Source of the DNA: JAABRU01 sp050180235
Lineage (GTDB): Bacteria > Desulfobacterota > Desulfobacteria > Desulfobacterales > Desulfococcaceae
Length of the DNA stretch: 37,270 nucleotides
Direction of reading: 5' to 3'
Assembly (NCBI GenBank): GCA_050180235.1
Contig: JBFXEJ010000057.1
Coordinates: 1 to 37,270 of the forward strand
Positions 8,049-16,753 of this stretch are shown here, one piece after another. Numbering within the stretch: position 1 is the first letter of the stretch; every line of letters starts with the position of its first letter. Below the pieces are notes generated by a model. That model was not told the origin of the DNA and did not search any database. It worked only from the letters and a program-made list of their open reading frames with translations. The position numbers and the translations under genes are program-made.

Positions 8049-8519
8049 TCAGTGATTCTCTGCACCGTCTGGGCTTAACAGAGTGCGAAGCACATCCTCT
8101 TTGCCTATAATTCCAACGAGTTTTCCGTCTTTGACCACAGGAAGGGTGTGAAAATTCCTGTCCACCATAAGAGCAGCCACACCGCTGAGGCCTGTTTCAG
8201 GAGTGACAGTAACCGGATCCCGGGTCATGGCATGGGCCACTGTGGTGGCAGCAACCTTCTGCACCTGTTTTTCCAACTGTTTCATGGATGTCAGTGGTAT
8301 AAATCCGTCCAGAAAAGTGAAAAAAGAGGGCAGAGGGAGTTTTTTCTGCTGGGCTATCAGATCGCTTTGGCACAGAATTCCTTTGAGATTTCCTGCTTCA
8401 TCCACAACAGGAAGGCCGTTAATCCGTTTTTCCAGCAGAATATGCGTGGCTTTGCTGATTTCTGTTTCCGGGGAAACCGTAATTACATCCTTTGTCATAA
8501 TATCTTTGACGCTAAGCAT
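8049..8519 (-). CDS. CBS-domain pair protein
   Basis: This is a 156-residue protein made almost entirely of two CBS domains, at about residues 7-60 (MTKDVITVSPETEISKATHI...INGLPVVDEAGNLKGIL) and 95-150 (MTRDPVTVTPETGL...HTLPVVKDGKLVGIIGKEDVL). CBS pairs bind adenine nucleotides and usually sense energy state. No catalytic domain is attached. It is co-directional with the downstream universal stress protein gene, a combination that suggests a shared role in the energy or stress response. AGGTGATGCC precedes the ATG. Confidence 0.88.
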   Translation of the reverse strand: MLSVKDIMTKDVITVSPETEISKATHILLEKRINGLPVVDEAGNLKGILCQSDLIAQQKKLPLPSFFTFLDGFIPLTSMKQLEKQVQKVAATTVAHAMTRDPVTVTPETGLSGVAALMVDRNFHTLPVVKDGKLVGIIGKEDVLRTLLSPDGAENH

Positions 8520-8756
8520 GGCATCACCTGATCCTTAAATGTTCCGGTACGGGGAACAGCGCTTGTCATCCGCAGGTCATGGACAGTATCCATTTATCTC
8601 TATAGGACAATTGAGTGGTTCCGTCAAGGCAAAAAGCTGTACCGGTACAGGGCTTCCGATGTTATACCTGGGCCGGGCCGAAAATGCGGCTTCCAGAGTA
8701 AAAACACAATAAGCCGCTGTATTTTTTTGTGAAAAACTGCTCTATGCGGAAAACAG

Positions 8757-9983
8757 TTACCCGGCCAGGGCTTCTCTGATACGCTCCAGTGCTTTCTGCA
8801 CATTCTCATAATGATTGAACGCGCTGATGCGGATATAGCCGTTTCCGCATTTACCGAATCCGGAGCCGGGCGTGCAGACAACTCCGGCTTTGTTCAGCAG
8901 GAGATCAAAAAATTCCCATGAATCCCGCCTGCTGTCCACCCAGATATAAGGGGAATTTTCCCCGCCTGTGCATTCAAATCCCAGAGCAGCCATTTCCTGA
9001 CGGATAAGAGCTGCATTTTTCAGATAATAATCAGTCAAAGCTTTGGTCTGAGCCTGTCCGGCTTCAGAATACACAGCTTCGGCCGCCTTCTGCACCGGAT
9101 AGGAAACCCCGTTGAATTTGGTTCCGTGACGCCGGTTCCACATCTGATGCAGAGAATGGGCTTTTCCTTTGCTGTCAAAGGCCATGCACTCTTTTGGCAC
9201 AACTGTGAAAGCGCAGCGTGTGCCTGTGAATCCGGCTGTTTTGGAAAAACTCCGGAATTCAAGGGCCACTTCCCGTGCGCCGTCAATTTCATATATGGAT
9301 CGGGGCAGATTTTCATCCCGTATAAAGGCTTCATAAGCAGCATCAAAAAGAATCAATGCCCTGTTTTTCCGTGCAAACTCCACCCAGGTCTTCAACTGCG
9401 GTCTGCTGATGGTTGCCCCGGTCGGATTGTTGGGAAAGCAGAGATAAATCAAATCCGGAATTTCTTTGGGAAGTTCCGGAATAAATCCGTTTTCCCTTGT
9501 GCTGTCCATATAAATCAGACCGTCATATCTGCCGTCTTTCGCTGCTCCGGTGCGTCCGGCCATTACATTGGTATCCACATACACCGGATAAACCGGGTCA
9601 GGAACCGCAATCTTTATCTGTGAGGAGAAAATCTCCTGAATATTGCCGGTATCACATTTGGCTCCGTCACTGACAAAAATCTCGTCCGGAGACACATCCG
9701 CTCCTCTGGATTTGAAATCGTTTTCGGCTATTTTTTCCCGCAGAAAATCATAGCCCTGTTCCGGCCCGTATCCCCGGAATGTGGCAGCATCAGCCATTTC
9801 CTCCACGCCCCTGTGAAAAGCCTCTATACAGGCGGGAGGAAGCGGAAAAGTCACATCTCCAATTCCCAGTCTGATGAGTTTTCTGTCCGGATTGGCTTTC
9901 TGAAAAGCTGAAACACGGCGGGCAATATCTGTAAACAGATAGGATGCCTGAAGTTTCAGATAATTTTCGTTGATTTGAATCAT
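8757..9983 (-). CDS. dapL: LL-diaminopimelate aminotransferase
   Basis: This 408-residue PLP enzyme (family length about 410) converts tetrahydrodipicolinate directly to LL-diaminopimelate in lysine and peptidoglycan synthesis, bypassing the succinylase steps. Family signatures are NENYLKLQASYLF at the N-terminus, RLGIGDVTFPLP (39-50), FVSDGAKCDTGNIQ (103-116), PNNPTGAT (184-191) and the PLP lysine K248 in FRSFSKTAGFTGTRCAF. The start at 9983 is preceded by AAAGGAAGCGAC. A longer frame to 10139 would add 52 residues unlike the family and is rejected. It stands alone, with no other lysine genes nearby. Confidence 0.95.
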   Translation of the reverse strand: MIQINENYLKLQASYLFTDIARRVSAFQKANPDRKLIRLGIGDVTFPLPPACIEAFHRGVEEMADAATFRGYGPEQGYDFLREKIAENDFKSRGADVSPDEIFVSDGAKCDTGNIQEIFSSQIKIAVPDPVYPVYVDTNVMAGRTGAAKDGRYDGLIYMDSTRENGFIPELPKEIPDLIYLCFPNNPTGATISRPQLKTWVEFARKNRALILFDAAYEAFIRDENLPRSIYEIDGAREVALEFRSFSKTAGFTGTRCAFTVVPKECMAFDSKGKAHSLHQMWNRRHGTKFNGVSYPVQKAAEAVYSEAGQAQTKALTDYYLKNAALIRQEMAALGFECTGGENSPYIWVDSRRDSWEFFDLLLNKAGVVCTPGSGFGKCGNGYIRISAFNHYENVQKALERIREALAG

Positions 9984-10276
9984 GTCGCTTCCTTTGTCCC
10001 ATATTTTTCTGTTTATCCCTGACAACTGCAGTATTTCTGTGCGATTTTTGGATGCAGTATAAAAAAATGGTACGCTGCTGTCAATGAAAGACTTTCTCCG
10101 GGGGCGGAATGAATCAGCCTGAGCTGCTGCCCATTTCATCTGATACAGCTTAAAAAAAAATTCAAAATAAAAAAATGAACAGTTCTATAAAAAATAACAC
10201 CGGCATCTGATTCTGTTTATGGCAGATCGTACTTGCAATCATTTTCCGATTGTGTTTAAAGAGAAAAACTGTAATA
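9984..10276. other. Divergent intergenic region between dapL and an exported-protein gene
   Basis: The stretch holds no credible gene. It is A/T-rich around 10140-10200 and presumably carries the promoter for dapL reading left. No motif is clear enough to mark. A miniature element follows at 10277. Confidence 0.4.
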
Positions 10277-10417
10277 TAACTGATGTTACGCCAACCCTTC
10301 AGAATCCGGCAGACTGCTGTATTTCCCGTCATTCCGGCAAAAGCCGGAATCCGGTATTTTCAGACGGTTCCGGATACCGGCTTTCGCCGGTATGACGATC
10401 CGGCGTAACATCAGTTA
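10277..10417. mobile_element. 135-bp-core miniature inverted-repeat element, copy A
   Basis: Outer arms TAACTGATGTTACGC (10277-10291) and the complementary GCGTAACATCAGTTA are perfect over 15 bases. The core from CTGATG to CATCAG is 135 bp, the same length as copy B at 15473. The interior contains an extragenic palindrome (GTCATTCCGGCAAAAGCCGG paired with CCGGCTTTCGCCGGTATGAC) common in proteobacteria. No target duplication is visible for this copy. It sits about 60 bases upstream of the next gene. Confidence 0.75.
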
Positions 10418-10480
10418 ACAATTTAATTTTTTTATGATATATTTTTTTTAACCAAAAACCGTAAAAAAGGGAAAAAACAG

Positions 10481-11803
10481 ATGAAAAAAATGAAAATTGC
10501 AGGAATAATACTGTTTGTATTTCTGATTCCGGTTGTCAGTTATTCCATAACTCCTCTTCCGGTTCCATTTGTTACTGAGGGATCAGAGGGGCTGCATTTT
10601 GAAAAATGGCATGGACTGTTCCGGACTCTGCCCGGAGTCAAATCCAAACTGGTAACCGAAGAAACTGTGCCGGAGGGAAACGGTATGTTTGTTCAGGTAA
10701 TGCAGACAACCGGGGGAATGTTTGCAGGATTTTCAGAAGACGGAACTGAACTGATTATTCCTGAATCCGGGAATAATATGCATTGGCTGGAAAATACGCA
10801 GAAAATAAACGGAATGAATTTTCTTAATCCCGGAACCGGTTTGGATTATTCGGAATATTCTGTTTTTGCTGTATTCCCGCAGGATCAGGGAATGATGCGG
10901 ATACTGGGAAGTAATAAATATGTATGTGAATACTCCACCCCCGGTTGGACTATGGAGGATGCGGGTGTTGAGACCCTTCCTTTGACCCGGTTTGGCGAAA
11001 AGATACCGGGACTCATATTTTTTTCCTTTATTCCTGACTGGTCGGATTACGGAACAGTATGGTTGATGAAGGGTACCTATATTTCTCCTTCTCCGGATGA
11101 AAATCCGGAAACAGAATTCTGGACTGAGGAAAACAAACGGCAGAATCCGAATATTGTCAGATATCTGACTGACAGAAACGGCAATCTGTTTTCAGGCGTT
11201 GTATGGAAAATGAAAATCGGACAATGGCCGTCTGAGACATGGTATTATTCAAGGTCCCGACCCTTTATGTTCAGCACCCACTATGTCAATCCGGGAAATC
11301 ATCGACCCTCAGATAATATTCCCAATCATAACCCAATTGACAGGTTTCAGTATCACGCACTTACGATGTCGTTTCGACATCTGCCTCCGGAAGTACTGAA
11401 GACTGGCAGCGACATACCTGTAATATATCACATCACAGACAGAGTAAGAATAAATGGTCAGACTGTGGATAGAACTTGGCTTATGATAGTGGATAAATCA
11501 AGACTTGAGGATGAATATTTTGCTGTCAGCAGATGGGGAACGTCCAAAATTTTTTTCACCAAAGCAGAAGATGTCCGGATTAACACGTCGATGTTTCCAA
11601 ACTCGGAAGTTTGCCCGGCATATATATTCACACTCCGGGAAAACAGTGAGGAGGTCGCAAAAATTGTGGAAAAAGCAAGGGATTTTATAGTTGAACGTTA
11701 TAAAGTGGCATCTGATGAGGTACAGATCGTTTACCATACATCAGACAAAATTTTCTGGTTGCACCCGTATCTTCTTCTGGGAACAGAATATCAGGAAAAC
11801 TGA
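10481..11803 (+). CDS. Exported protein of unknown function
   Basis: This is a 440-residue protein with a clear signal peptide (KKMKIAGIILFVFLIPVVSYS, about residues 2-22). I do not recognise the family. The mature part is rich in Trp, Tyr and Phe, has alternating beta-like stretches and no further membrane segments, so it is likely periplasmic or outer-membrane associated. Segments such as FSTHYVNPGNHRPSDNIPNH (about 265-285) are polar and loop-like. The leader just upstream is very A/T-rich, and AAAAAAGGGAAAAAACAG provides a ribosome site. It is followed after 57 bases by a truncated trypsin-like gene and then a lipoprotein gene, all exported, suggesting an envelope-related cluster. Confidence 0.7.
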   Translation: MKKMKIAGIILFVFLIPVVSYSITPLPVPFVTEGSEGLHFEKWHGLFRTLPGVKSKLVTEETVPEGNGMFVQVMQTTGGMFAGFSEDGTELIIPESGNNMHWLENTQKINGMNFLNPGTGLDYSEYSVFAVFPQDQGMMRILGSNKYVCEYSTPGWTMEDAGVETLPLTRFGEKIPGLIFFSFIPDWSDYGTVWLMKGTYISPSPDENPETEFWTEENKRQNPNIVRYLTDRNGNLFSGVVWKMKIGQWPSETWYYSRSRPFMFSTHYVNPGNHRPSDNIPNHNPIDRFQYHALTMSFRHLPPEVLKTGSDIPVIYHITDRVRINGQTVDRTWLMIVDKSRLEDEYFAVSRWGTSKIFFTKAEDVRINTSMFPNSEVCPAYIFTLRENSEEVAKIVEKARDFIVERYKVASDEVQIVYHTSDKIFWLHPYLLLGTEYQEN

Positions 11804-11860
11804 AACAGAATATCCGGTTCCGTATTTTGCGGAACCGGACAAATCAGAAAGGGGAACAAT

Positions 11861-12250
11861 ATGAAAAAAATATTATACAGTTTTGCTGTGCTGTATTTTC
11901 TGTGTGTCAGCAATGTTTATGCCATTTCAGGAGGAACAGAAGTTAATCCTCCTTACAGTTATCCATGGATGGTGGAATTAATAAAGTCAGTCAAACCGGA
12001 TCATTCTGACCCTTTTTGCGGTGGAGTTCTGGTTTCGCCCAATCAGGTGGTTACTGCGGCCCATTGTGTAAAAGAATACTCGCAGAAAGATATACATGCA
12101 GTTTTCAATGTCCATAATTTGAAAACCGGCACAGTTTTCAGAGTGCCGGTTTCAGAAATCAGAATTCATCCGAAATTTAACGAAGACAGTCTCGATTTTG
12201 ATGCGGCCGTTCTGATTTTGGAAACCGCTGTTCCGAATTTTCTGGTATAA
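11861..12250 (+). pseudogene. Trypsin-like serine protease, truncated before the catalytic Ser
   Basis: This is a 129-residue exported protein. A signal peptide (about 1-21) is followed directly by ISGGTEVNPPYSYPWMV, the typical mature start of S1 proteases. The catalytic His lies in VVTAAHC (about residues 62-68) and the Asp in DFDAAVLILE (about 114-123). The chain stops shortly afterwards, at about half the normal 230-residue length, so the GDSGGP serine motif and oxyanion hole are missing. No continuation appears in any frame of the next 100 bases, so a deletion rather than a simple stop mutation is likely. It could persist as a non-catalytic fragment. AAAGGGGAACAAT precedes the ATG. Confidence 0.7.
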
Positions 12251-12353
12251 TCTTTTGGCAGTTCCTTTGCCCTTTTGAAGTTTTTTTGTGAGTAACTATT
12301 TTAAAATATTTTAAATATTAACTGTTTTTATATAAACAGGAAAGGAGGATGGT

Positions 12354-12899
12354 ATGGATTTCAGATTGCAGAAATATGTGTTCATATTTTCCTTATGGAT
12401 TGCCCTGACAGGCGGATGTGCCAGCCTTTCAGAGGATCAGTGCCGTCATGGAAACTGGTATGACATCGGTTTCAGTGACGGCCTCAAAGGATACAGGGCA
12501 GATTATGTTTTCCAGCATGGGGAAGCCTGCGCCAAATACGGGATTTCCGTAAACAGGCCGGAATACAGTCGCGGATATGGGGAAGGGCTGAAACAGTACT
12601 GCATTCCATCCAACGGCTATATGGTGGGCCTCCAGGGCGGAGCTTACAACGGCGTATGCAAAGGGCCTGAGGCAGATGCTTTTTTCAGGATGTACCTGAA
12701 GGGAAAACAGGAGTATGAAATTGAAAAACGTCTGGCTGAAATCAATGCGGAAATGGAGGAGACAGACAACATGCTTATTGATGCAAAAACAGACAAAGAG
12801 GAAAGAAAAAGTCTTCTTTCCCGGCGCAGGGAACTGGAACAGGAACGTACCCGGCTGCTGATTGAAAAAGAAATGAAAAAAATGCAGGGCGATGGATGA
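12354..12899 (+). CDS. DUF2799-type lipoprotein with C-terminal coiled coil
   Basis: This is a 181-residue protein. The lipobox LTGGC puts the lipidated Cys at residue 22. The central part (LSEDQCRHGNWYDIGFSDG, then RPEYSRGYGEGLKQYC and GYMVGLQGGAYNGVC) fits the DUF2799 family, which has repeated W/Y-x-x-G-x-x-D/G-G elements and paired cysteines. From about residue 105 the chain is a charged helix likely to form a coiled coil (EKRLAEINAEMEETD...EERKSLLSRRRELEQERTRL). The function of the family is not known. AAAGGAGGATGGT precedes the ATG. The octaheme cytochrome gene begins 67 bases downstream. Confidence 0.8.
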   Translation: MDFRLQKYVFIFSLWIALTGGCASLSEDQCRHGNWYDIGFSDGLKGYRADYVFQHGEACAKYGISVNRPEYSRGYGEGLKQYCIPSNGYMVGLQGGAYNGVCKGPEADAFFRMYLKGKQEYEIEKRLAEINAEMEETDNMLIDAKTDKEERKSLLSRRRELEQERTRLLIEKEMKKMQGDG

Positions 12900-12966
12900 A
12901 AAGGCAGGATGGAAAAGGCAGGGATTTTTCCACCTGCTGAATGATTCACAGCAAAAGGAGTATCTT

Positions 12967-14628
12967 ATGGAACAAATCAGATGGTTCTTCAACAGAATAG
13001 CAGTTCTGGCAATCTTTGCGGTGTGGGCCGGAAATGCTGAAATATCTGCTGCAGCCGGTACGGAAAAAACCGCTCCCGGACGGGAAATGGCCCGTCAGGC
13101 TGTAAAGGAAAGGGAAATATGGATTACAACCGATCACAGCAGGCACGAGATACTGAAATACGCATTTGAATCCGGCCCGGATGTGACAATTGCCTGTCTT
13201 TCCTGCCATACAGAAGCAGCAAAACAGTTTCACAAAACCATACACTGGACATGGATTGATCCCAACACTGACCCAAAAGAAAGGATCGGAAAAGGGGGAC
13301 TTTCTGTGAACAATTTCTGTATCAGCATTCAGGGGGGCAGTGAGCCGCGCTGCACCTCATGCCATGCGGGTTACGGATGGAAAGACAGCACGTTTGATTT
13401 TTCCGATCCTTCAAAAGTGGACTGTCTGGTCTGCCATGAGCAGACAGGAACCTATAAAAAATTTCCTTCCGGTGCGGGAAATCCTGTTACTGAACCCACT
13501 GTGTTCAAGGAAAACAATCAGGAATATCTTCCGCCGGAATGGAACAAAGTGGCACAGAGTGTTGGGCGTCCCTCCCGGAAAAACTGTGGAACCTGCCATT
13601 TCTTCGGCGGAGGCGGGGATGCGGTCAAACACGGGGATCTGGATTCCTCTCTGATGAAACCCAACAAGGCATTGGATGTTCATATGGGCGTAGACGGCCA
13701 GAATTTTGACTGCGTGCGCTGTCATACCACAAAACTGCACAATATCGCGGGCCGCACCTATGCCACACCTGCTGCGAAAGAGCGCAAAAGTCTGGTGGAG
13801 GATGATCTGACCAGCAAAATCACCTGCGAATCCTGCCATACGGCCACACCGCACAAAGCAGGATCAAAACCCAATGATCATACAGACAAAGTGGCCTGCC
13901 AAAGCTGCCATATTCCCACATTTGCCAGAGTCAACCCCACCAAAATGTGGTGGGACTGGTCTGCCGGTGGCAAGAAAAAAGACGGCAAACCCTTTCAGGA
14001 AAAAGGACCCCTCGGCTATAATGTGTATGACAGCAAAAAAGGGGATTTTGTCTGGGAAAAGAATGTGAAACCCCAATATTTCTGGTACAACGGTTCCATC
14101 CATTCCCTTACTGCAAAGGATATGATTGATCCCTCTGCTGTGGTACAGATCAGCCGTCCCCTGGGGTCTCAGAATGATCCCAATTCCCGCATATCGCCTT
14201 TCAAGGTTCACCGCGGGAAGCAGCCTTATGACAAAATCAGCAAAACCATGCTGATTCCCCATCTGTTCGGCAAAGAGGACAGCGATGCCTACTGGGTGCA
14301 GTTTGACTGGAAACGGGCTTTGGACAGCGGCATGAAACACGCGGGACTTAATTTCAGCGGAGAATATGATTTTGTGGAAACCTCTTATGTTTACCCCACC
14401 ACCCATATGGTTGCTCCCAAAGATCATGTTGTTGCCTGCGTTGAATGCCATACACGCAATGACAGCCGTCTGGCAAAACTGCAGGGATTTTACATGCCGG
14501 GCCGGGATGTGTTCCGGATTGTAAATACAGGCGGATGGGGCATTGTGCTGATTTCCTTTGCAGGCATTGTGCTTCACGGTCTGGGCAGACTGATTTCCGG
14601 AAAAAAGGGGAAAAATGAAAAAGAATGA
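12967..14628 (+). CDS. Octaheme c-type cytochrome, tetrathionate reductase family
   Basis: This is a 553-residue periplasmic multiheme cytochrome. After a signal peptide (about 1-30) there are eight CxxCH heme sites, in order CLSCH (residue 77), CTSCH, CLVCH, CGTCH, CVRCH, CESCH, CQSCH and CVECH (residue 491). Eight sites and the layout fit the octaheme tetrathionate reductase (OTR) family, whose Shewanella member reduces tetrathionate, nitrite and hydroxylamine in vitro. The physiological substrate here is not known. A C-terminal hydrophobic helix (about 519-541) anchors it to the membrane. The ATG at 12967 is chosen for AAAGGAG seven bases upstream and the signal peptide right after it; an earlier ATG at 12892 adds residues with no signal-like character. 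The next gene is its probable cytochrome b partner. Confidence 0.9.
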   Translation: MEQIRWFFNRIAVLAIFAVWAGNAEISAAAGTEKTAPGREMARQAVKEREIWITTDHSRHEILKYAFESGPDVTIACLSCHTEAAKQFHKTIHWTWIDPNTDPKERIGKGGLSVNNFCISIQGGSEPRCTSCHAGYGWKDSTFDFSDPSKVDCLVCHEQTGTYKKFPSGAGNPVTEPTVFKENNQEYLPPEWNKVAQSVGRPSRKNCGTCHFFGGGGDAVKHGDLDSSLMKPNKALDVHMGVDGQNFDCVRCHTTKLHNIAGRTYATPAAKERKSLVEDDLTSKITCESCHTATPHKAGSKPNDHTDKVACQSCHIPTFARVNPTKMWWDWSAGGKKKDGKPFQEKGPLGYNVYDSKKGDFVWEKNVKPQYFWYNGSIHSLTAKDMIDPSAVVQISRPLGSQNDPNSRISPFKVHRGKQPYDKISKTMLIPHLFGKEDSDAYWVQFDWKRALDSGMKHAGLNFSGEYDFVETSYVYPTTHMVAPKDHVVACVECHTRNDSRLAKLQGFYMPGRDVFRIVNTGGWGIVLISFAGIVLHGLGRLISGKKGKNEKE

Positions 14629-14756
14629 ATACTTGGGGAATTGAAATTTCTTAAAATACCGCCGTTCAGGTGTCAGGAAAAGAAAAATCATGAATACTGA
14701 AACCCGAAACCGGTATATCAGCAATCTTTAACCCCCTTAATTAAGGAGAAAATATC

Positions 14757-15401
14757 ATGTCAGGGAAAATGATGAATATCTATCTGTACACAAGATACGA
14801 GCGTTTCTGGCACTGGCTGCAGGCCGGGCTGATTATCCTGCTGCTGCTTACCGGCTTTGAAATCAACGGGAATTTCTCCTTTTTCGGTTTTGAAAAAGCC
14901 GTCAGAGTGCACAATTTTGCGGGAATCACCTGGCTGATTGCATTTGCCTTTTTTGTTTTCTGGCTTTTGACCACAGGAGAATGGAAACAGTATGTTCCCA
15001 CCACCAGAAAAATGTTTGCCGTGATCCGGTATTATGCGTATGGAATTTTCAGGGGCGAATCACATCCTGTCCCCAAGCGCAAAGAGGCCAAGCACAATCC
15101 TCTGCAGCGGCTGGTTTATCTTTTTCTGGCAACGCTTCTGCTTCCGGTTCAGATGATCAGCGGTTTTCTTTACTGGGGATACAATTCCTGGGCTCAGTGG
15201 GGAATTTCAGGCATCAGTCTCGGACTTGCGGCTTTTGTGCATACGGTCTGTGCGTTTGCAATTCTTTCCTTTCTGGTTGTGCATGTCTATATGACCACGA
15301 CCGGACATACAGTTACAAGCTATATCCGTGCCATGATTACCGGATGGGAAGAGGTGGATGAAGGCGCAAAGATCGAGGAATGGGAAAAGAAAGCGGCATG
15401 A
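14757..15401 (+). CDS. Cytochrome b561-type membrane subunit
   Basis: This is a 214-residue integral membrane protein with four predicted helices (about 18-36, 55-73, 118-137 and 152-180). Histidines at 19 (ERFWHWLQ), 52 (VRVHNFAG), 162 (AAFVHTVC) and 176 (VVHVYM) are placed in or next to the helices, as for bis-His b hemes of the di-heme cytochrome b561/thiosulfate reductase b family. Being next to the octaheme cytochrome, it probably oxidises menaquinol and passes electrons to it. TTAAGGAGAAAATATC precedes the ATG. The 128-base gap from the cytochrome gene contains a TGTCAGG repeat segment (about 14668-14710) also seen at 7998-8043. Confidence 0.85.
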   Translation: MSGKMMNIYLYTRYERFWHWLQAGLIILLLLTGFEINGNFSFFGFEKAVRVHNFAGITWLIAFAFFVFWLLTTGEWKQYVPTTRKMFAVIRYYAYGIFRGESHPVPKRKEAKHNPLQRLVYLFLATLLLPVQMISGFLYWGYNSWAQWGISGISLGLAAFVHTVCAFAILSFLVVHVYMTTTGHTVTSYIRAMITGWEEVDEGAKIEEWEKKAA

Positions 15402-15472
15402 TCCGAATCAGGACAATATGCCTGTTTTCACAGTTTTTTTGCTGAAATTTTTTTCAGATTTGATATTACGAT

Positions 15473-15607
15473 CTGATGTTACGCCGAGTCTTCAGAATCC
15501 GGCAGGCTGCTGTATTTCCCGTCATTCCGGCGAAAACGTGAATCCGGTATTTTCAGACGGTTCCGGATACCGGCTTTCGCCGGTATGACGAATCTGCGTA
15601 ACATCAG
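15473..15607. mobile_element. 135-bp miniature inverted-repeat element, copy B
   Basis: Runs from CTGATGTTACGC to GCGTAACATCAG, the same length and layout as copy A at 10280-10414. TTACGAT lies immediately outside both ends (15466-15472 and 15608-15614), a 7-bp direct repeat best read as a target duplication. The element separates the cytochrome b gene from the prenyltransferase gene and fills most of the leader of the latter. The rest of this gap holds no gene. Confidence 0.75.
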
Positions 15608-15641
15608 TTACGATGTTCCTAAACAGAAATAACGCTCTCCG

Positions 15642-16526
15642 ATGAAAAAAAAACATCCTATTTTTGAACGGATTGTCACCTATGGCAGAATGGTGAAATT
15701 CAGCCATACCGTTTTCGCGCTTCCCTTTGCCCTGTCCGCTGTGGTGCTGGCACAAAGAGAACATCCGCTGACTTTATGGAATATCTTCTGGGTGCTGACA
15801 GCCATGTTCGGCGCACGGTCTGCAGCTATGGGATTCAACCGGATTATGGATGCACAACTGGACGCACACAATCCCCGCACACAGAACAGGGAAATTCCCA
15901 AAGGAAAACTCTCTGTAACTGCTGCAAAAATTTTTGTGGTCATTTTTTCCCTTTTGTTCATCCTGTCTGCTGCCATGCTTGGAACCATCTGCTTCTGGCT
16001 TTCTTTTCCGGTGCTGGCGGTTCTTTTTTTCTATTCTTATACCAAACATTTTACATGGACAGCCCATCTCTGGCTCGGATTTGCCATTTCGCTGGCCCCG
16101 TTGGGAGCATGGCTTGCCATAGCCAAATCCTTTGATCCTGAAATCTTATGGCTCAGTCTGGCTTTGCTGACTTATATTTCCGGATTTGATGTGCTGTACG
16201 CGTGTCAGGATGAGGAATTTGACCGGAAAATGGGACTGTATTCCATTCCCGCTGTTTTTGGTGCAGCCAGCGCGCTGACCATTGCAAAACTCATCCATTT
16301 TGTTTCTTATCTGTCCTTTATGGCTTTGTATTTTGTTTTTGATATGGGACAGATCTATCTGATGACAACCGGCATTATCGGACTGCTGCTGATCTTTGAG
16401 CATTGGCTGGTCAAACCCGATGATCTGAGCCATGTGAATATTGCATTTTTTCATGTGAACAGCGTCATTTCCGTGACCCTGTTTATCGGCGTGCTGGCTG
16501 ATGAAATAGCGCGGGGCCATCTGTAA
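15642..16526 (+). CDS. mqnP: UbiA-family prenyltransferase, MqnP type
   Basis: This is a 294-residue polytopic membrane enzyme. The first Asp-rich motif is GFNRIMDAQLDAHNPRTQNR (N66xxxD70xxxD74) and the second is ACQDEEFDRKMGLYSIP (about 186-202); both bind the prenyl diphosphate through Mg. The KFSHTVFALPFALSAVVLA start and NREIPKG are typical of the MqnP group that prenylates a naphthoate-type acceptor in the futalosine menaquinone pathway; 4-hydroxybenzoate prenyltransferase (UbiA) is the alternative. Placed after a quinol-oxidising cytochrome b, a menaquinone role fits. There is no clear Shine-Dalgarno and a miniature element ends 35 bases upstream. The TAA stop coincides with the TAA flank of another element. 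Confidence 0.82.
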   Translation: MKKKHPIFERIVTYGRMVKFSHTVFALPFALSAVVLAQREHPLTLWNIFWVLTAMFGARSAAMGFNRIMDAQLDAHNPRTQNREIPKGKLSVTAAKIFVVIFSLLFILSAAMLGTICFWLSFPVLAVLFFYSYTKHFTWTAHLWLGFAISLAPLGAWLAIAKSFDPEILWLSLALLTYISGFDVLYACQDEEFDRKMGLYSIPAVFGAASALTIAKLIHFVSYLSFMALYFVFDMGQIYLMTTGIIGLLLIFEHWLVKPDDLSHVNIAFFHVNSVISVTLFIGVLADEIARGHL

Positions 16527-16627
16527 GTCGATTTCCGGAAAAGAATATATCCCATATTTGACAATTTTCTGAAAGATGTCAAATTTTTCAGATGAGTGAA
16601 CCGGTATTTTTGTTTTCATAAATCATC
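16527..16627. mobile_element. 101-bp miniature element, diverged copy
   Basis: Same length as the element at 4527-4627. The left arm GTCGATTTCCGGAAAAGAAT and right arm (GTGAACCGGTATTTTTG through AAATCATC) align with its arms, but the central hairpin differs: TTTGACA...TGTCAAA (16557-16583) replaces the AGCTTCCAGCT one. The flanks are TAA (16524-16526) and TGA (16628-16630). The TAA is the stop codon of the prenyltransferase gene. The hairpin may serve as its terminator. Confidence 0.55.
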
Positions 16628-16753
16628 TGAGGGATTTGAAAACTGCTGATATACCGGTTTCAGTGCTGTGCATCTGTTCCCTGACACCCGAAACCTGACA
16701 CCTGAAACTGCAGAAATTTCTCTTCCCCAAGCTGATTTCACAGATTGTTATGC

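Noticed and set aside
9984..10139. Longer start for dapL
   Set aside because: It adds 52 residues absent from the family; a good ribosome site precedes 9983.
13864..14724. A 286-codon frame antisense to the octaheme cytochrome gene
   Set aside because: The sense strand has eight heme motifs; the antisense peptide shows no domain.
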